Shown here: piece by piece, positions 19,867-32,194 of the stretch
Position numbering within the stretch: the first letter of the stretch is position 1
Layout of the letters: every line of letters begins with the position of its first letter
Origin: Phragmitibacter flavus
GTDB taxonomy: Bacteria; Verrucomicrobiota; Verrucomicrobiia; Verrucomicrobiales; Verrucomicrobiaceae
Reading direction: 5' to 3'
NCBI RefSeq assembly: GCF_005780165.1
Contig: NZ_VAUV01000018.1
Location: forward strand, 41,361-105,360
DNA length: 64,000 nucleotides
The notes under the pieces: generated by a model
Told to the model about the DNA's origin: nothing
What the model saw: only the letters and a program-made list of their open reading frames with translations
Databases searched by the model: none
Program-made: the position numbers and the translations under genes

Positions 19867-22518
19867 TCATTCGGTCTCGTCTTCCGCGCCCGATTCTTCG
19901 ATCTCAGGTTCCTCAGTCGAGACCACCTCATCAGAGCTGACCTCTTCCGCGCTATCAGCCTCAACCGGAGCAACCGCAGCCGCAACCGCTTCTTCATCCG
20001 CGATCACCGTGGCGACATCCTGAATGGTCTCGCCAGCCGCTAGATTCATCAGTTTCACGCCTTGGGCATTGCGGCCGGTTTCGCGGATGTCACCCACCCG
20101 GATTCGCACGCTCTGGCCCTTGCTGGTCATCAGCATCAACTCATCGGTCTCACCGACCGCCAAAGCCGCGACCACCTTGCCCGTCTTGTCCGTGACGTTC
20201 ATGGTCTTCACCCCTTTTGCACCCCGATTGGTCAGACGGTATTCATCAAACGGCGTGCGTTTGCCAAGGCCATTTTCGGAAACCACCAGCAACTGGGCGC
20301 TTTCATCTTCCGCCGTCAGACTCACGACGTAGTCGCCTTCCGACGGACGGATGCCCATCACGCCCATCGCACCGCGACCCATTGCACGAATGTCCGACTC
20401 CTTGCAGCGCACACACATGCCGTTGCGGGTAATCAAACAAATCTGCTTCTCGCCGTTGGTGAGAATCACCTGGATCAGCTCATTGCCTTCTTCGATGTTC
20501 ACCGCATTGATGCCATCTTTGCGAATGTTCTTGAAGCCAACCAGCGCGGTCTTCTTCACCGTTCCATCCTTGGTCGCAAAGAACACAAACTGGTCTTCAC
20601 TCCATGGATCGCCATCTTCCGGAGCCTCGATCCGCAACACCGCCGCAATCTTCTCTTCCGCACGAAGATTCAAGAGGTTCTTGATGCTGCGTCCCTTGCC
20701 CGTGCGGCCCATTTCAGGCACCACATACACACGCTCGGTATACACACGACCCGTGTTGGTAAAGAACATCAGGTAGTCATGCGCACTTGCCGTAAACAAA
20801 TGTTCCACAAAGTCCGCCTTGTCTTCTTCCGTGGCTGCCTCGCGGGTTTCCATGCCCTTCAAACCTTTGCCGCCCCGGCCCTGCAAACGGTATTCGAGGG
20901 TCGACGTGCGCTTGATAAATCCGCGATGCGTGATGGTCACGATGTTCGGAGCATTGGCAATCAAATCGGTGATGTTGATCTCCCCTTCCGCTGCCACAAT
21001 CTGCGTCAAACGCGGCGTGCCATACTTGTTTTTGATCACTCCCAATTCATCCTTGATGATCGTGAGCACCCGGCTCTCCTTGGCCAAAATGTCCATCAAA
21101 TCTTCAATGGTCGCAAGCAGGTCATCATAGTTGCGCTTCACCTTGTCGCGCTCAAGAGCGGTCAATTGATAGAGTCGCAACTCCACGATGTGCTTGGACT
21201 GAACTTCGGTGAAGTAATAGCGACCGTCCCTCACACTGGGCTGTCCACGAATCAAAATGCCCAAGGCCTGGGCTGCTTCTACCGTAAACGAATACGCGCG
21301 AATTTTCGCCTCTGCTTCGTCCCGGCTTCCCGATTCGCGAATCATCTGAATGAACTCATCCAGGCGGCTGATCGCCAGCAAAAGCCCTTCGAGTTTCTCG
21401 GCCTCAATCTCGGCCTGACGCAAAAGATAACGCGTGCGCCGAATGATGATTTCCCGGCGATGTTCGATGTAGCAGGAGATGGCATCCTTCAGCGACAACA
21501 ATCGCGGACGCCGGTTGTCGATCGCCAGCATGTTCACACTGAAGCTCGTCTCAAGCGCCGTGTGTTTATACAAATTGTTCAACACCACCTGTGCCCGCGC
21601 CTCGCGCTTGAGGTCGATCACCACACGGGTGTTTTCATCCGACTCATCACGAATCGCGCTGATTTCAGGCAACACCTTCTCCGCCACCAGCTCGCCGATG
21701 CGTTTGCAAAGTTCCGCGCGGTTCACCCCGTAGGGAATGGCCGTCAAAATGATCTGCTCACGGCTGCCATTGTCGAAAATTTCCGCATGACCGCGAATCC
21801 GCATCGAGCCACGACCCGTCTCCAGATAGTCGCGAATGCCCGTCATGCCACGGATGGTGCAACCCGTCGGGAAATCCGGACCCAGAATGTGTTCGCGCAA
21901 CTCATCAATCGTGATGTTCGGATTGTCGATCTGCGCACAAATGCCGTTCACCACCTCAATCAAATTGTGCGGCGCCATGTTGGTCGCCATCCCAACCGCA
22001 ATCCCGGTTCCACCATTGATCAGCAGATTCGGAAACGCCGCAGGAAAGACCACCGGCTCAGTCAACCGTTCATCATAGTTGGGAACAAAATCAACCGTGT
22101 CCTTCTCCATGTCATCCATGAGATGACCCCCAAGATGGGTAAGTCGCGCCTCCGTATAACGCATGGCTGCCGGAGGGTCACCCTCTACCGAACCGAAGTT
22201 ACCCTGAGGATCGACCAATGGATCACGCATGCCCCAAGGTTGCGCCATGTTCACCAAGGTCGGATAAATCACCGCTTCACCGTGCGGGTGATAGTTGCCT
22301 GAAGTATCACCGCAAATCTTCGCACACTTCATGTGCTTCTTGGGCGGATACAAAGATAACTCGTGCATCGCATAAAGAATGCGTCGCTGGGAAGGTTTGA
22401 GTCCGTCCCGCACATCCGGCAGAGCGCGCGAGATGATGACGGACATGGAGTAATCGAGGAAGGAACCTTTCAGTTCTTCTTCAACAGGGATCGATTTGAT
22501 GTTGGGTTCGTCAATCAC
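19867..22518 (-). CDS. gyrA: DNA gyrase subunit A
   Basis: 883 aa from ATG 22518. This is the breakage-reunion subunit of the A2B2 gyrase that introduces negative supercoils. The catalytic tyrosine is Tyr121 in [10 protein letters not shown]. The beta-pinwheel C-terminal domain carries a gyrase box (GRGGKG), which separates it from ParC. The quinolone-determining region reads [12 protein letters not shown], placing Ala82 and Pro86 where E. coli GyrA has Ser83 and Asp87. The C-terminus ends in an acidic Glu/Ala-rich tail of about 45 residues, as in many gyrases. It follows gyrB with a 92-nt gap on the same strand, so the two are likely co-transcribed. Confidence 0.98.
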   Translation of the reverse strand: MIDEPNIKSIPVEEELKGSFLDYSMSVIISRALPDVRDGLKPSQRRILYAMHELSLYPPKKHMKCAKICGDTSGNYHPHGEAVIYPTLVNMAQPWGMRDPLVDPQGNFGSVEGDPPAAMRYTEARLTHLGGHLMDDMEKDTVDFVPNYDERLTEPVVFPAAFPNLLINGGTGIAVGMATNMAPHNLIEVVNGICAQIDNPNITIDELREHILGPDFPTGCTIRGMTGIRDYLETGRGSMRIRGHAEIFDNGSREQIILTAIPYGVNRAELCKRIGELVAEKVLPEISAIRDESDENTRVVIDLKREARAQVVLNNLYKHTALETSFSVNMLAIDNRRPRLLSLKDAISCYIEHRREIIIRRTRYLLRQAEIEAEKLEGLLLAISRLDEFIQMIRESGSRDEAEAKIRAYSFTVEAAQALGILIRGQPSVRDGRYYFTEVQSKHIVELRLYQLTALERDKVKRNYDDLLATIEDLMDILAKESRVLTIIKDELGVIKNKYGTPRLTQIVAAEGEINITDLIANAPNIVTITHRGFIKRTSTLEYRLQGRGGKGLKGMETREAATEEDKADFVEHLFTASAHDYLMFFTNTGRVYTERVYVVPEMGRTGKGRSIKNLLNLRAEEKIAAVLRIEAPEDGDPWSEDQFVFFATKDGTVKKTALVGFKNIRKDGINAVNIEEGNELIQVILTNGEKQICLITRNGMCVRCKESDIRAMGRGAMGVMGIRPSEGDYVVSLTAEDESAQLLVVSENGLGKRTPFDEYRLTNRGAKGVKTMNVTDKTGKVVAALAVGETDELMLMTSKGQSVRIRVGDIRETGRNAQGVKLMNLAAGETIQDVATVIADEEAVAAAVAPVEADSAEEVSSDEVVSTEEPEIEESGAEDETE

Positions 22519-22610
22519 GAGAGAAATAGGATAAGATCAAAAATTCAGTCAGCCTTGGGCTTGCGAGAGAGAGTATGAGGTAGATGGAGAATCTGCGCTG
22601 ACTCACTTGT

Positions 22611-25232
<2,622 letters not shown>

Positions 25233-25398
25233 TTAAAAACCGCAGAAGCAGAAGACGTTTAGCATAGCAAGACGCAGGGGCTGCGCCAGTCTTTTTGATA
25301 CAAAAACGCACTTTATTTTGACCCTTCAAAATCCCCGCAACCCCTGAAAATATCAGCCCCGCGTTGCAATCTGACTTCCGCAAGCGTAATCGCCTCCC

Positions 25399-26853
25399 AT
25401 GAGCCACACCAACCACTACGATTTCGCCATTCTGGGCGGCGGCAGCGCCGGTTATGCCGCCGCAAGAACCGCCGCTTCGCTTAAGCTCCGAACGGTGTTG
25501 ATCGACAGCGCCGCAGAGCTCGGCGGCCTGTGCATTCTACGGGGTTGCATGCCCAGCAAAACCCTCATCGAAAGCGCCAACCGCAACCTCACCATCCGCC
25601 ATGCCGCCACTTTCGGCCTACGGGCCCAAAGTGGCGAAGCCGACATTCGAGCCATCCGCGATCGCAAACGTTTTCTCATCGACGACTTCGCCAGCTACCG
25701 CCAGCAACAGCTCCAGGACGGTCGTTTCGACCTCATCCGGGGCCAAGCCAGCTTCGAAGGTTCAGATGAACAAACCATCAAACTCCAGATCGACATTCCC
25801 GATCAAGATGCCTTTGTCATCACCGCCGGCACCGTTCTCATCGCCACCGGTTCCAGCGTTCAAATCCCTGACATTCCCGGCCTCAAAGAAACCGGTTTCT
25901 GGACCAGCGACACCATTCTCGACACCGACCATCTTCCAGAGAGCTTCACCGTGCTCGGAGGTGGGGCCATCGCCCTCGAAATGGCTCACTATCTCGAAGG
26001 CATCGGACGCAAAGTCACCATCGTGCAACGCAACGAGCAGCTGCTGCGCGGTATGGATGCCGACATCGCCGAAACCATCGAAACCGCCTTCAAAGCCCGC
26101 GGCATCACCGTTCACACCAACACCCAAATCACCCAGGTCGAGCGCATCGGGAATCGCAAAAAGCTCACCTACCTCGATCAGGTCACCGGCTCTCCTCATG
26201 AAGTCGAAAGCGATGAGATCCTCGTTGCTTTGGGACGCTCCCCCAACACCGCCAAACTCAATCTCTCCACCTGTGGAATTGAAGCCAATCGCAACGGCCA
26301 GATCAAAGCTGCCCCCACCCAGCAAACCAGCCACCCGCGCGTCTTCGCCGCTGGTGACGTTTGCGGGCCCCTGGAAGTCGTCCATCTCGCCATTCAACAG
26401 GGCGAAACCGCCGCGAAAAACGCCGCGCAGATGCTCGCCGGAAAAGCCCCCTCCCACACCATGGATTATCGCTGCCAGCTCTACGGCATTTTCACCGAAC
26501 CTCAGATCGCGGTCGTCGGCCTCAGCGAAACCGAGGCCCGGGAAAAGAATGTCCCACACATCAGCGCCTCCTACCCGTTCGACGACCACGGCAAATCCAT
26601 GGTCATGGGCGAAACGCAGGGCTTCGTCAAACTCATTGCCGATCCTTCCACCGGAAAACTTCTTGGTGCTGCAGTCATCGGCCCCGAAGCCACGGAACTC
26701 ATCCACCAGCCCGCCATCGCCCTGCACCTAAACGCCGATGTTGGTCAACTCGTCACCGCACCTTGGTATCACCCCACCCTTAGCGAGATTTGGAGCTACC
26801 CTGCCGAGGATCTCCAAGACGCTGTTGCCAGCCTGAACACACCGCAAGATTAG
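25399..26853 (+). CDS. Dihydrolipoamide dehydrogenase/mercuric-reductase-like flavoprotein
   Basis: 484 aa class I pyridine nucleotide-disulfide oxidoreductase. The FAD-binding start is DFAILGGGSAGYAAA. The redox-active disulfide is Cys45/Cys50 in GGLCILRGCMPSK, a variant of the usual GGTC-LN-x-GCIPSK. The NAD(P) site is VLGGGAIALEMAHYL; the second FAD motif is RVFAAGDVCG; the C-terminal HisGlu dyad is in WYHPTLSEIW. The C-terminal dimerisation domain is complete, so it is a full-length enzyme. There is no neighbouring 2-oxoacid dehydrogenase, lipoyl protein or mer gene, so the substrate (dihydrolipoamide, glutathione-like, or metal) is open. Confidence 0.9.
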   Translation: MSHTNHYDFAILGGGSAGYAAARTAASLKLRTVLIDSAAELGGLCILRGCMPSKTLIESANRNLTIRHAATFGLRAQSGEADIRAIRDRKRFLIDDFASYRQQQLQDGRFDLIRGQASFEGSDEQTIKLQIDIPDQDAFVITAGTVLIATGSSVQIPDIPGLKETGFWTSDTILDTDHLPESFTVLGGGAIALEMAHYLEGIGRKVTIVQRNEQLLRGMDADIAETIETAFKARGITVHTNTQITQVERIGNRKKLTYLDQVTGSPHEVESDEILVALGRSPNTAKLNLSTCGIEANRNGQIKAAPTQQTSHPRVFAAGDVCGPLEVVHLAIQQGETAAKNAAQMLAGKAPSHTMDYRCQLYGIFTEPQIAVVGLSETEAREKNVPHISASYPFDDHGKSMVMGETQGFVKLIADPSTGKLLGAAVIGPEATELIHQPAIALHLNADVGQLVTAPWYHPTLSEIWSYPAEDLQDAVASLNTPQD

Positions 26854-26913
26854 CTCGTAAATTCTCTTACAGTTTCATTGACACCCAATCCGCAACCCGC
26901 TTACTTTCGTCCA

Positions 26914-27435
26914 ATGCTGCAGAAAATCATCGGCCAACCCACAGACAGTCCGAAGGATGAACGCCGCCCGGAAAGTTTCGCTCCAATTCCTGGCGCAAAT
27001 CCTTCCATCCGTTCACCCCTACCGGTTTCACCTCAAAGATCAACCATAGCTCCAAACATGACCACCAGTAAAAACGTTCTCGCCAACGACGTCGAAATCA
27101 AAGGTTCCATCAAATTTTCCCATGATCTGATCATCGACGGCAAGATTGAAGGCGAAGTCACTTCAGACGGCAGCCTCACCGTCGGCGAAAACGCTCTGAT
27201 CAAAGGCGAGATCAAAACGCGCAGTGTTACCCTTTTTGGCAAAGTGGAAGGCAACATCACCGTGGCTGAGCGCTGCGAGCTGAAGTCCAACTCCACCCTG
27301 GTGGGCGATGTTTCCGCAGCCACCCTTGCCATCGAAGAAGGAGCCACTTTCCTCGGTCGTTCCCAAGTTGGCAAATCCGCCGCCGGCAAAGGTGGTCAGC
27401 CTGCCGCCAACGCCCCCGCCAATCGCCCCAACTAA
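26914..27435 (+). CDS. Bactofilin (polymer-forming cytoskeletal protein)
   Basis: 173 aa from ATG 26914; an internal ATG at 27058 would start just before the conserved domain. The bactofilin (DUF583) right-handed beta-helix spans about residues 55-150: NDVEIKGSIKFSHDLIIDGKIEGEVTSDG, then ALIKGEIKTRSVTLFGKVEGNITV and CELKSNSTLVGDVSAATLAIEEGA. Short Pro/Ala-rich ends flank it, as usual. Bactofilins polymerise without nucleotides and scaffold cell-shape, stalk or envelope enzymes. It lies 29 nt upstream of the next gene, a larger zinc-ribbon protein with a related domain, which suggests joint function. Confidence 0.93.
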   Translation: MLQKIIGQPTDSPKDERRPESFAPIPGANPSIRSPLPVSPQRSTIAPNMTTSKNVLANDVEIKGSIKFSHDLIIDGKIEGEVTSDGSLTVGENALIKGEIKTRSVTLFGKVEGNITVAERCELKSNSTLVGDVSAATLAIEEGATFLGRSQVGKSAAGKGGQPAANAPANRPN

Positions 27436-27464
27436 TCATCAACTAATCGCGCCCTATCGGATTC

Positions 27465-28736
27465 GTGCTCGGCAAACTTCTCGGCCTTAAACCGCAGAAA
27501 TCCGCGCTGCCCAAGAATCAGATCGAAGTGATCTGTCCAGTGTGCGGCTCGGTTCAGCGGGAGCCTCGTCTCGTCGTCACGACCATGTGTCGGAAATGCG
27601 GAGAGCACCTCCGCATCGAAAAGCGTAAAGTCATCGCCTCGTCACAGATCAACCCTGTGCCGAGCGCGATTTTCCCTTCGGTCAATCAGGCCGATCCCAC
27701 CTCGTCTGCAGGGGAGTTCAACGATTCGGAACCGGCTCCAGTGCCGCAACCTCCCAGCGCCCTTCTTCCGGAAATCTCGGATGGCGAACCTGTTCCTTTG
27801 GGTCTCGGAAACATGATCATGGGGGTTCAAGACGAGTCGCCTCAAACCCAAGAACGCCACGAAATCCCGGACCAGGAATCAACCTCAACCATCGACGAGC
27901 CGGAAGTCATCGCGCCAGACGTCCCCGAAGTCTCGCTCGAAGACGGAACTACCGAACCTCAATCATCAGCCGAGGCTGAGCCTGAGCCCGAGCCGCCATC
28001 TCAGCCAACTCCGGCTCCAAGTCTTCCACTCCAGCGTCGTTCACGAATTCCCATCGCGCCGCTCCGCACCCCGGTTAAACGTCCCGAGCCCGTTCGCGCC
28101 CCTGAGCCCAGCACGTTCCAAAAAATGCGGGAACAGGGCATCCGACAACAGCATTTCAAGGAAATCGAATGCTTCGACTGCAATCACAAATTTAAAGTTG
28201 GCCGTTCGGCACGCCAGACCCAATGTCCGGCCTGCTCCTCCAGCATCTGCATGGAGGACATCGACATCAACGTCAGTTCCACCACCCCCATTCGCACCCG
28301 CGGCGATGTCTACGTCCGCAAAATGGGCAACGTCAACACCAGCGAAATCAAATGTCGCGACCTCCATGTTCAGGGCATCATCTCCGCCAGGGTTGAATGC
28401 ACCGGCGAACTCACCATGCGCACCGCTGGAACCATTGTTGGCGAAATTCACTGCCTCCGACTCCACGTCGTCAAAGGCAGCGACATCCAGCTGGTGAACA
28501 CGATCTTTGCCGAAGAAGTCGAAATTTACGCCCGCATCTGCGGCAACATCCACTGCAACGGCCCTGTTTTGATCGGCTCCGGTGGATGCGTCGAAGGCGA
28601 CGTCACCGCCCGCTCCGTCAACATCGAACCGGGTGGTCATCTTGACGGTGCCATGAACATCCTCCGTCCCGCCCCCAAAAAGGCCAAACCAAAAAATCCC
28701 GACGAGGAAGGCGAGCAGCCCACCCTCCCGCTCTGA
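27465..28736 (+). CDS. Zinc-ribbon protein with C-terminal bactofilin-like beta helix
   Basis: 423 aa, starting with GTG 27465 (MLGKLLGLKPQK). Residues 23-48 hold a zinc ribbon with two Cys pairs (CPVCGSVQREPR, then MCRKCGEHLRIEK). A long Pro/Glu/Ser-rich linker (about 60-225) follows. A second ribbon lies at about 228-260 (CFDCNHKFKVG, then CPACSSSICM). The C-terminal part (about 265-400) reads as a short beta helix of bactofilin type: GDVYVRKMGNVNTSEIKCRDLHVQG, ELTMRTAGTIVGEIHC, EEVEIYARICGNIHCNGPVLIGSGGCVEGDVTARSVNIEPGG. The tail is Lys/Pro-rich. The combination suggests a scaffold subunit that couples a bactofilin polymer to a partner or nucleic acid. The role is inferred only from architecture and the 29-nt gap to the bactofilin. 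Confidence 0.8.
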   Translation: MLGKLLGLKPQKSALPKNQIEVICPVCGSVQREPRLVVTTMCRKCGEHLRIEKRKVIASSQINPVPSAIFPSVNQADPTSSAGEFNDSEPAPVPQPPSALLPEISDGEPVPLGLGNMIMGVQDESPQTQERHEIPDQESTSTIDEPEVIAPDVPEVSLEDGTTEPQSSAEAEPEPEPPSQPTPAPSLPLQRRSRIPIAPLRTPVKRPEPVRAPEPSTFQKMREQGIRQQHFKEIECFDCNHKFKVGRSARQTQCPACSSSICMEDIDINVSSTTPIRTRGDVYVRKMGNVNTSEIKCRDLHVQGIISARVECTGELTMRTAGTIVGEIHCLRLHVVKGSDIQLVNTIFAEEVEIYARICGNIHCNGPVLIGSGGCVEGDVTARSVNIEPGGHLDGAMNILRPAPKKAKPKNPDEEGEQPTLPL

Positions 28737-28849
28737 CGATTGCGCTTCATCGAAAGCGACAGGGACAGCGACCCTCCATCTTTGGTCGTGCGTGCCTGAT
28801 TGCAAACCATCGCCATGGATGATACGTATCCTTTCCCTGCTCACCTACC

Positions 28850-29791
28850 ATGGTCCAAATTCTTGCTCCCAACATCACTGACGAAATCCGGCGTCTCAAA
28901 AAAGAACGCAATGCCGTCATTCTGGTTCACAACTACCAAAGTCGCGAGATTCAGGAACTGGGTGATTTCGTGGGGGATTCACTTGGGCTCGCCTACAAAG
29001 CCAAGGAAACCGATGCCGACGTTATCGTCTTTTGCGGGGTCCATTTCATGGCTGAAACCGCCAAGATCGTCAACCCCAACAAGATCGTCGTCCTGCCCGA
29101 CGCCAACGCCGGCTGCTCCCTCGAACAGAGCTGCCCCGCTCCCCAACTGGAAAAATTCCTTCAAGTTCACGCCGAGAAAAACTATTACGTCATCGCCTAC
29201 ATCAACTGCAGCGCGGGCGTCAAGGCCCTGAGCGACTGCATTTGCACCAGCGGCAACGCGGTCAAAATCGTCGAAGCCGCCCCCAAGGACCGCCCCATTC
29301 TTTTTGTTCCCGATCAAAACCTCGGCTCATGGGTCATGGAACAAACCGGTCGTAAAATGGACCTCTGGCAGGGTGCCTGTTATGTTCATGTCGAGTTCAC
29401 CCGCGACAGCATCAATCAGATCAAAGAAGAATATCCTGACGCCGCCGTCGTCGCCCATCCGGAATGCACTTACGCCGTGCGCATGCTCGCCGACGTCGTG
29501 TGCAGCACCGAAAAAATGGTGCATTACTGCCTCGAAAGCCCGGCTGAGACTTTCATCATCGTCACCGAAAGCGGCATGCTGCATCGACTCGAACGCGAGG
29601 TCCCCCACAAACGCTTCATCCCCGGCCCTACCGGTCACTGCCGTTGCGCGGACTGCCGCTACATGAAGATGAACAATCTGGAAAAACTCCACAATTGTCT
29701 CCTGAACCTCAGTCCTCAGGTCGAAATGGCCGAAGACATTCGTAAACGCGCTGAAAAACCCATTTTACGCATGCTGGAACTCAGCCGCTGA
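28850..29791 (+). CDS. nadA: Quinolinate synthase A
   Basis: 313 aa. NadA condenses iminoaspartate with dihydroxyacetone phosphate to quinolinate in de novo NAD synthesis and carries one [4Fe-4S] cluster. The expected ligands are Cys89 (NAGCSLEQSCP), Cys206 (AHPECTYAVR) and Cys269 (HCRCADCRYMKMNN). Other signatures are VHNYQSREIQELGDFVGDSLGL, VFCGVHFMAETAKI and FVPDQNLGSWV. Length fits the shorter class of NadA. nadB and nadC are not in the window. It faces a gene for NAD(P)H-hydrate repair 39 nt away on the other strand, so two NAD-related genes are convergent neighbours. Confidence 0.97.
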   Translation: MVQILAPNITDEIRRLKKERNAVILVHNYQSREIQELGDFVGDSLGLAYKAKETDADVIVFCGVHFMAETAKIVNPNKIVVLPDANAGCSLEQSCPAPQLEKFLQVHAEKNYYVIAYINCSAGVKALSDCICTSGNAVKIVEAAPKDRPILFVPDQNLGSWVMEQTGRKMDLWQGACYVHVEFTRDSINQIKEEYPDAAVVAHPECTYAVRMLADVVCSTEKMVHYCLESPAETFIIVTESGMLHRLEREVPHKRFIPGPTGHCRCADCRYMKMNNLEKLHNCLLNLSPQVEMAEDIRKRAEKPILRMLELSR

Positions 29792-29830
29792 TAGTCAATC
29801 ATTGGACCGCAAGGCTGCAATGCGCACCCG

Positions 29831-31348
29831 TCAAAAATCCAGCGCCTTCAAGCTCGCAAACGCCCTGCCCAAGTTCGCCGCCACGTCCCCCGCCGTCAGC
29901 GATTCTTGAGACACCTCACCGTGCGTTATCGCCAACTCGGCGGACCGACCGCTCAGCCACGCGCCCAGACAGGCCGCGTCATATCCATCCAATCCCTGCG
30001 CGATCAGCGCCCCACACAGCCCGCTCAAAACATCGCCCATTCCGCCGGAAGCCATGCCAGGATTTCCCGTGGTATTAAACGCCAAAGCCCGGCCCTTTGC
30101 CGCAATCACCGTGCGCGAACCCTTCAACAGCAACTGAACATTCGGAAAACGCTCCGCGAATTCCCGCGCCAGTTCAGCCCGCGAGAGACACTTCCACTCT
30201 TCTGCCCCTGTTACCAACCGTGCCATTTCTCCCGGATGCGGCGTCAAAAGCACCCGTGCCTTCACCTCACCCAAAAAATCCAACCTTGCGTCCGATTCCG
30301 CCATCGCATTGATGCCGTCCGCATCCAGCACCACAGGAACCGCCACCTTTTTCAAAATCGCACGCACCTCCTCTGCAAACATCCTTCCCAATCCCGGACC
30401 GATCACCAAAACATCCAGCCGATCCTCCAAACAGACCTCGTAATTTGGGACCGGTTTTACCATTACTTCAACCGGCATCATCGGTGCCAGCAAAGCATAC
30501 ATTTCCTCCCTCACATATACCGTCACCAACCCCGCGCCCCCGTGCAGCGCGCCACGCGCCGACAACACCGCCGCCCCCAGCATCCCCCTTGATCCCGCCA
30601 CGATCCCCACCCGACCCGCGCGACCTTTGTGAAAATCAAAATCCCGACGCGGCAATTTCGACAACAATCGGTTCGACAACAACACGACAGCATCTGCATC
30701 CCCTGCCCCGTCAGCCAGTTCACGCAAAGGCACCACGACCAGTCTGCCTACATGATTTACTGCTGCATCGGCGAGTAATCCCACCTTAACACAGGCTATC
30801 GTAATCGTGAGGTCTGCTCTCACACAACAGGCTCCGGGAACGCCTGTGTTGCCGTCCAACCCGGAAGGTAAATCAAGTGCCATCACCTCCACATGCCGCC
30901 TTTCGCGCAATGCATTGATCTCCAAAACCACATCAGCCAATCCTCCCCTCAACGCCCCGCGTCCGACTCCACCAATGCCAATCAATCCATCCATCACCAC
31001 CACGCTCCCCCTTTCATCGGACAATTCCACAAGGCTGTTCACGATCTTGAACTCTCCGCCCAACGCCTTCCAATGCGCCGCTGGCAACGCCTTAAAATCC
31101 TTCTCCGCATAGGCAAGTCTCACCACAATCTGCCATCCCCGCTCTTTCAATATTCGCGCCGCCACCAGCGCGTCTCCGGCATTGTTGCCCTTTCCCAAAC
31201 ACAAAACCAAAGCTCCTGTCTGAGGAAAAAATTGCTGCACCACCTTCGCAATGCCCACCCCCGCCTCTTCCATTAAATCCTTCGCCAACACCCCTCGCAA
31301 AAACGCAGACTCCTCCAGACGCTGCATCTGTTCACAAGTTACCATCAT
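29831..31348 (-). CDS. nnr: Bifunctional NAD(P)H-hydrate epimerase/dehydratase
   Basis: 505 aa fusion. The N-terminal YjeF_N/NnrE domain (about 1-215) has LCLGKGNNAGDALVAARIL and the ALDLPSGLDGNTG segment; it interconverts the R and S forms of NAD(P)HX. The C-terminal NnrD dehydratase domain (about 225-500) has KGRAGRVGIVAGSRGMLGAAVLSARGAL, VIGPGLGR, LLTPHPGEMARL and NTTGNPGMASGGMGDVLSG, the ATP/ADP site of the ribokinase-like fold; it regenerates NAD(P)H. This repairs damaged cofactor. The coding strand is G-rich, while plus-strand neighbours are C-rich. The amidase gene lies 48 nt upstream on the same strand. Confidence 0.95.
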   Translation of the reverse strand: MMVTCEQMQRLEESAFLRGVLAKDLMEEAGVGIAKVVQQFFPQTGALVLCLGKGNNAGDALVAARILKERGWQIVVRLAYAEKDFKALPAAHWKALGGEFKIVNSLVELSDERGSVVVMDGLIGIGGVGRGALRGGLADVVLEINALRERRHVEVMALDLPSGLDGNTGVPGACCVRADLTITIACVKVGLLADAAVNHVGRLVVVPLRELADGAGDADAVVLLSNRLLSKLPRRDFDFHKGRAGRVGIVAGSRGMLGAAVLSARGALHGGAGLVTVYVREEMYALLAPMMPVEVMVKPVPNYEVCLEDRLDVLVIGPGLGRMFAEEVRAILKKVAVPVVLDADGINAMAESDARLDFLGEVKARVLLTPHPGEMARLVTGAEEWKCLSRAELAREFAERFPNVQLLLKGSRTVIAAKGRALAFNTTGNPGMASGGMGDVLSGLCGALIAQGLDGYDAACLGAWLSGRSAELAITHGEVSQESLTAGDVAANLGRAFASLKALDF

Positions 31349-31396
31349 TCGCCAAGATCATCTCAGTCGATGATGCAATCAATCCACAATGCACAA

Positions 31397-32047
31397 TCAA
31401 CGCAGCTTTCGGTAAGCAAGGATTCCCTTGGCAATGCCAGTGGCAATTTTCTCCCGATACCGCCCTGTCATCATGTCCGCCCTCTCGCGGGAGTTGCTGA
31501 CAAATCCACACTCCACCAGCACGGCAGGATTGCGTCTGGTGTTGCGAATGACGTGAAAACTTGCGCTCTTGACCCCCCGGTTCGTCAACCTCGTTTCCTG
31601 GATCATGTATGCCTGAATAAATCCTGCGAGCCGGTAGCTGCCGCTGTGGTGGTAAAACGTCTCCAACCCATGTCCGGAACCGCCACGACTGTAGTTGTAA
31701 TGCACACTGACAAAAATTGCATTGTTGTGACTGTTTCCAATGCCGGAACGGCCCGCCAGCGGAATGAAAACATCCGTGCTGCGGGTCATGATCACATTCA
31801 AACCCTGCGCCCTCAAAAGCTGCTGAACCCGGCGGGCGGTATCCAGCGCCAGATGTTTCTCAAAAACATAGCCAATCGAAGCGCCCCTGTCATGCCCACC
31901 ATGACCCGCATCAATGACCACTGTATTGAACGCCTCAGCCCGAGTTGCCACCAGCAAGAACAGCGCAAACAACACCACCACGCGCAACCTTGCGATGGCG
32001 CAGGTGGACCAATTGATAAATGTGCCGGTGCGAGGGAAAGAAGACAT
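31397..32047 (-). CDS. Secreted N-acetylmuramoyl-L-alanine amidase (Amidase_3)
   Basis: 216 aa from ATG 32047; a TTG four codons earlier is an alternative. A signal peptide is visible (LRVVVLFALFLLVATRAEA before FNTVVID). The Amidase_3 zinc ligands are His49 (DAGHGGHDRGA), Glu63 (FEKHLALD) and His116 (SVHYN), with the catalytic Glu179 in VLVECGFVSN. The enzyme cleaves the bond between muramic acid and the stem peptide and so acts in septum splitting or wall turnover. The protein is a minimal catalytic domain without LysM or AMIN targeting modules. It lies 48 nt upstream of nnr and downstream of an intrinsic terminator, so it has its own promoter or none from the pseudopilin gene. Confidence 0.95.
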   Translation of the reverse strand: MSSFPRTGTFINWSTCAIARLRVVVLFALFLLVATRAEAFNTVVIDAGHGGHDRGASIGYVFEKHLALDTARRVQQLLRAQGLNVIMTRSTDVFIPLAGRSGIGNSHNNAIFVSVHYNYSRGGSGHGLETFYHHSGSYRLAGFIQAYMIQETRLTNRGVKSASFHVIRNTRRNPAVLVECGFVSNSRERADMMTGRYREKIATGIAKGILAYRKLR

Positions 32048-32130
32048 CAGCGAAAACAAAACGATCAGACAGGTGGAGCGGGGGAGTATGGCTGCGTTTC
32101 CATAAGTCGGAACTGCTGGAGCCGCAACCC

Positions 32131-32165
32131 TAAAAAAATGCCGCAGACCTTTCGATCTGCGGCAT
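32131..32165 (-). terminator. Intrinsic terminator after the pseudopilin gene
   Basis: Perfect 10-bp stem, ATGCCGCAGA at 32138-32147 and TCTGCGGCAT at 32156-32165, with an 8-nt loop. The A-run at 32132-32138 gives a U7 tail on the minus-strand transcript. It lies 29 nt past the stop of the gene ending at 32195. Confidence 0.9.
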
Positions 32166-32194
32166 GAACGAAGTTCAGCTTGATCCCTGAATTA

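Noticed and set aside
20062..22302. 746-codon open frame antisense to gyrA
   Set aside because: Antisense of a certain gyrA gene, rich in His/Arg/Gln and without domain features.
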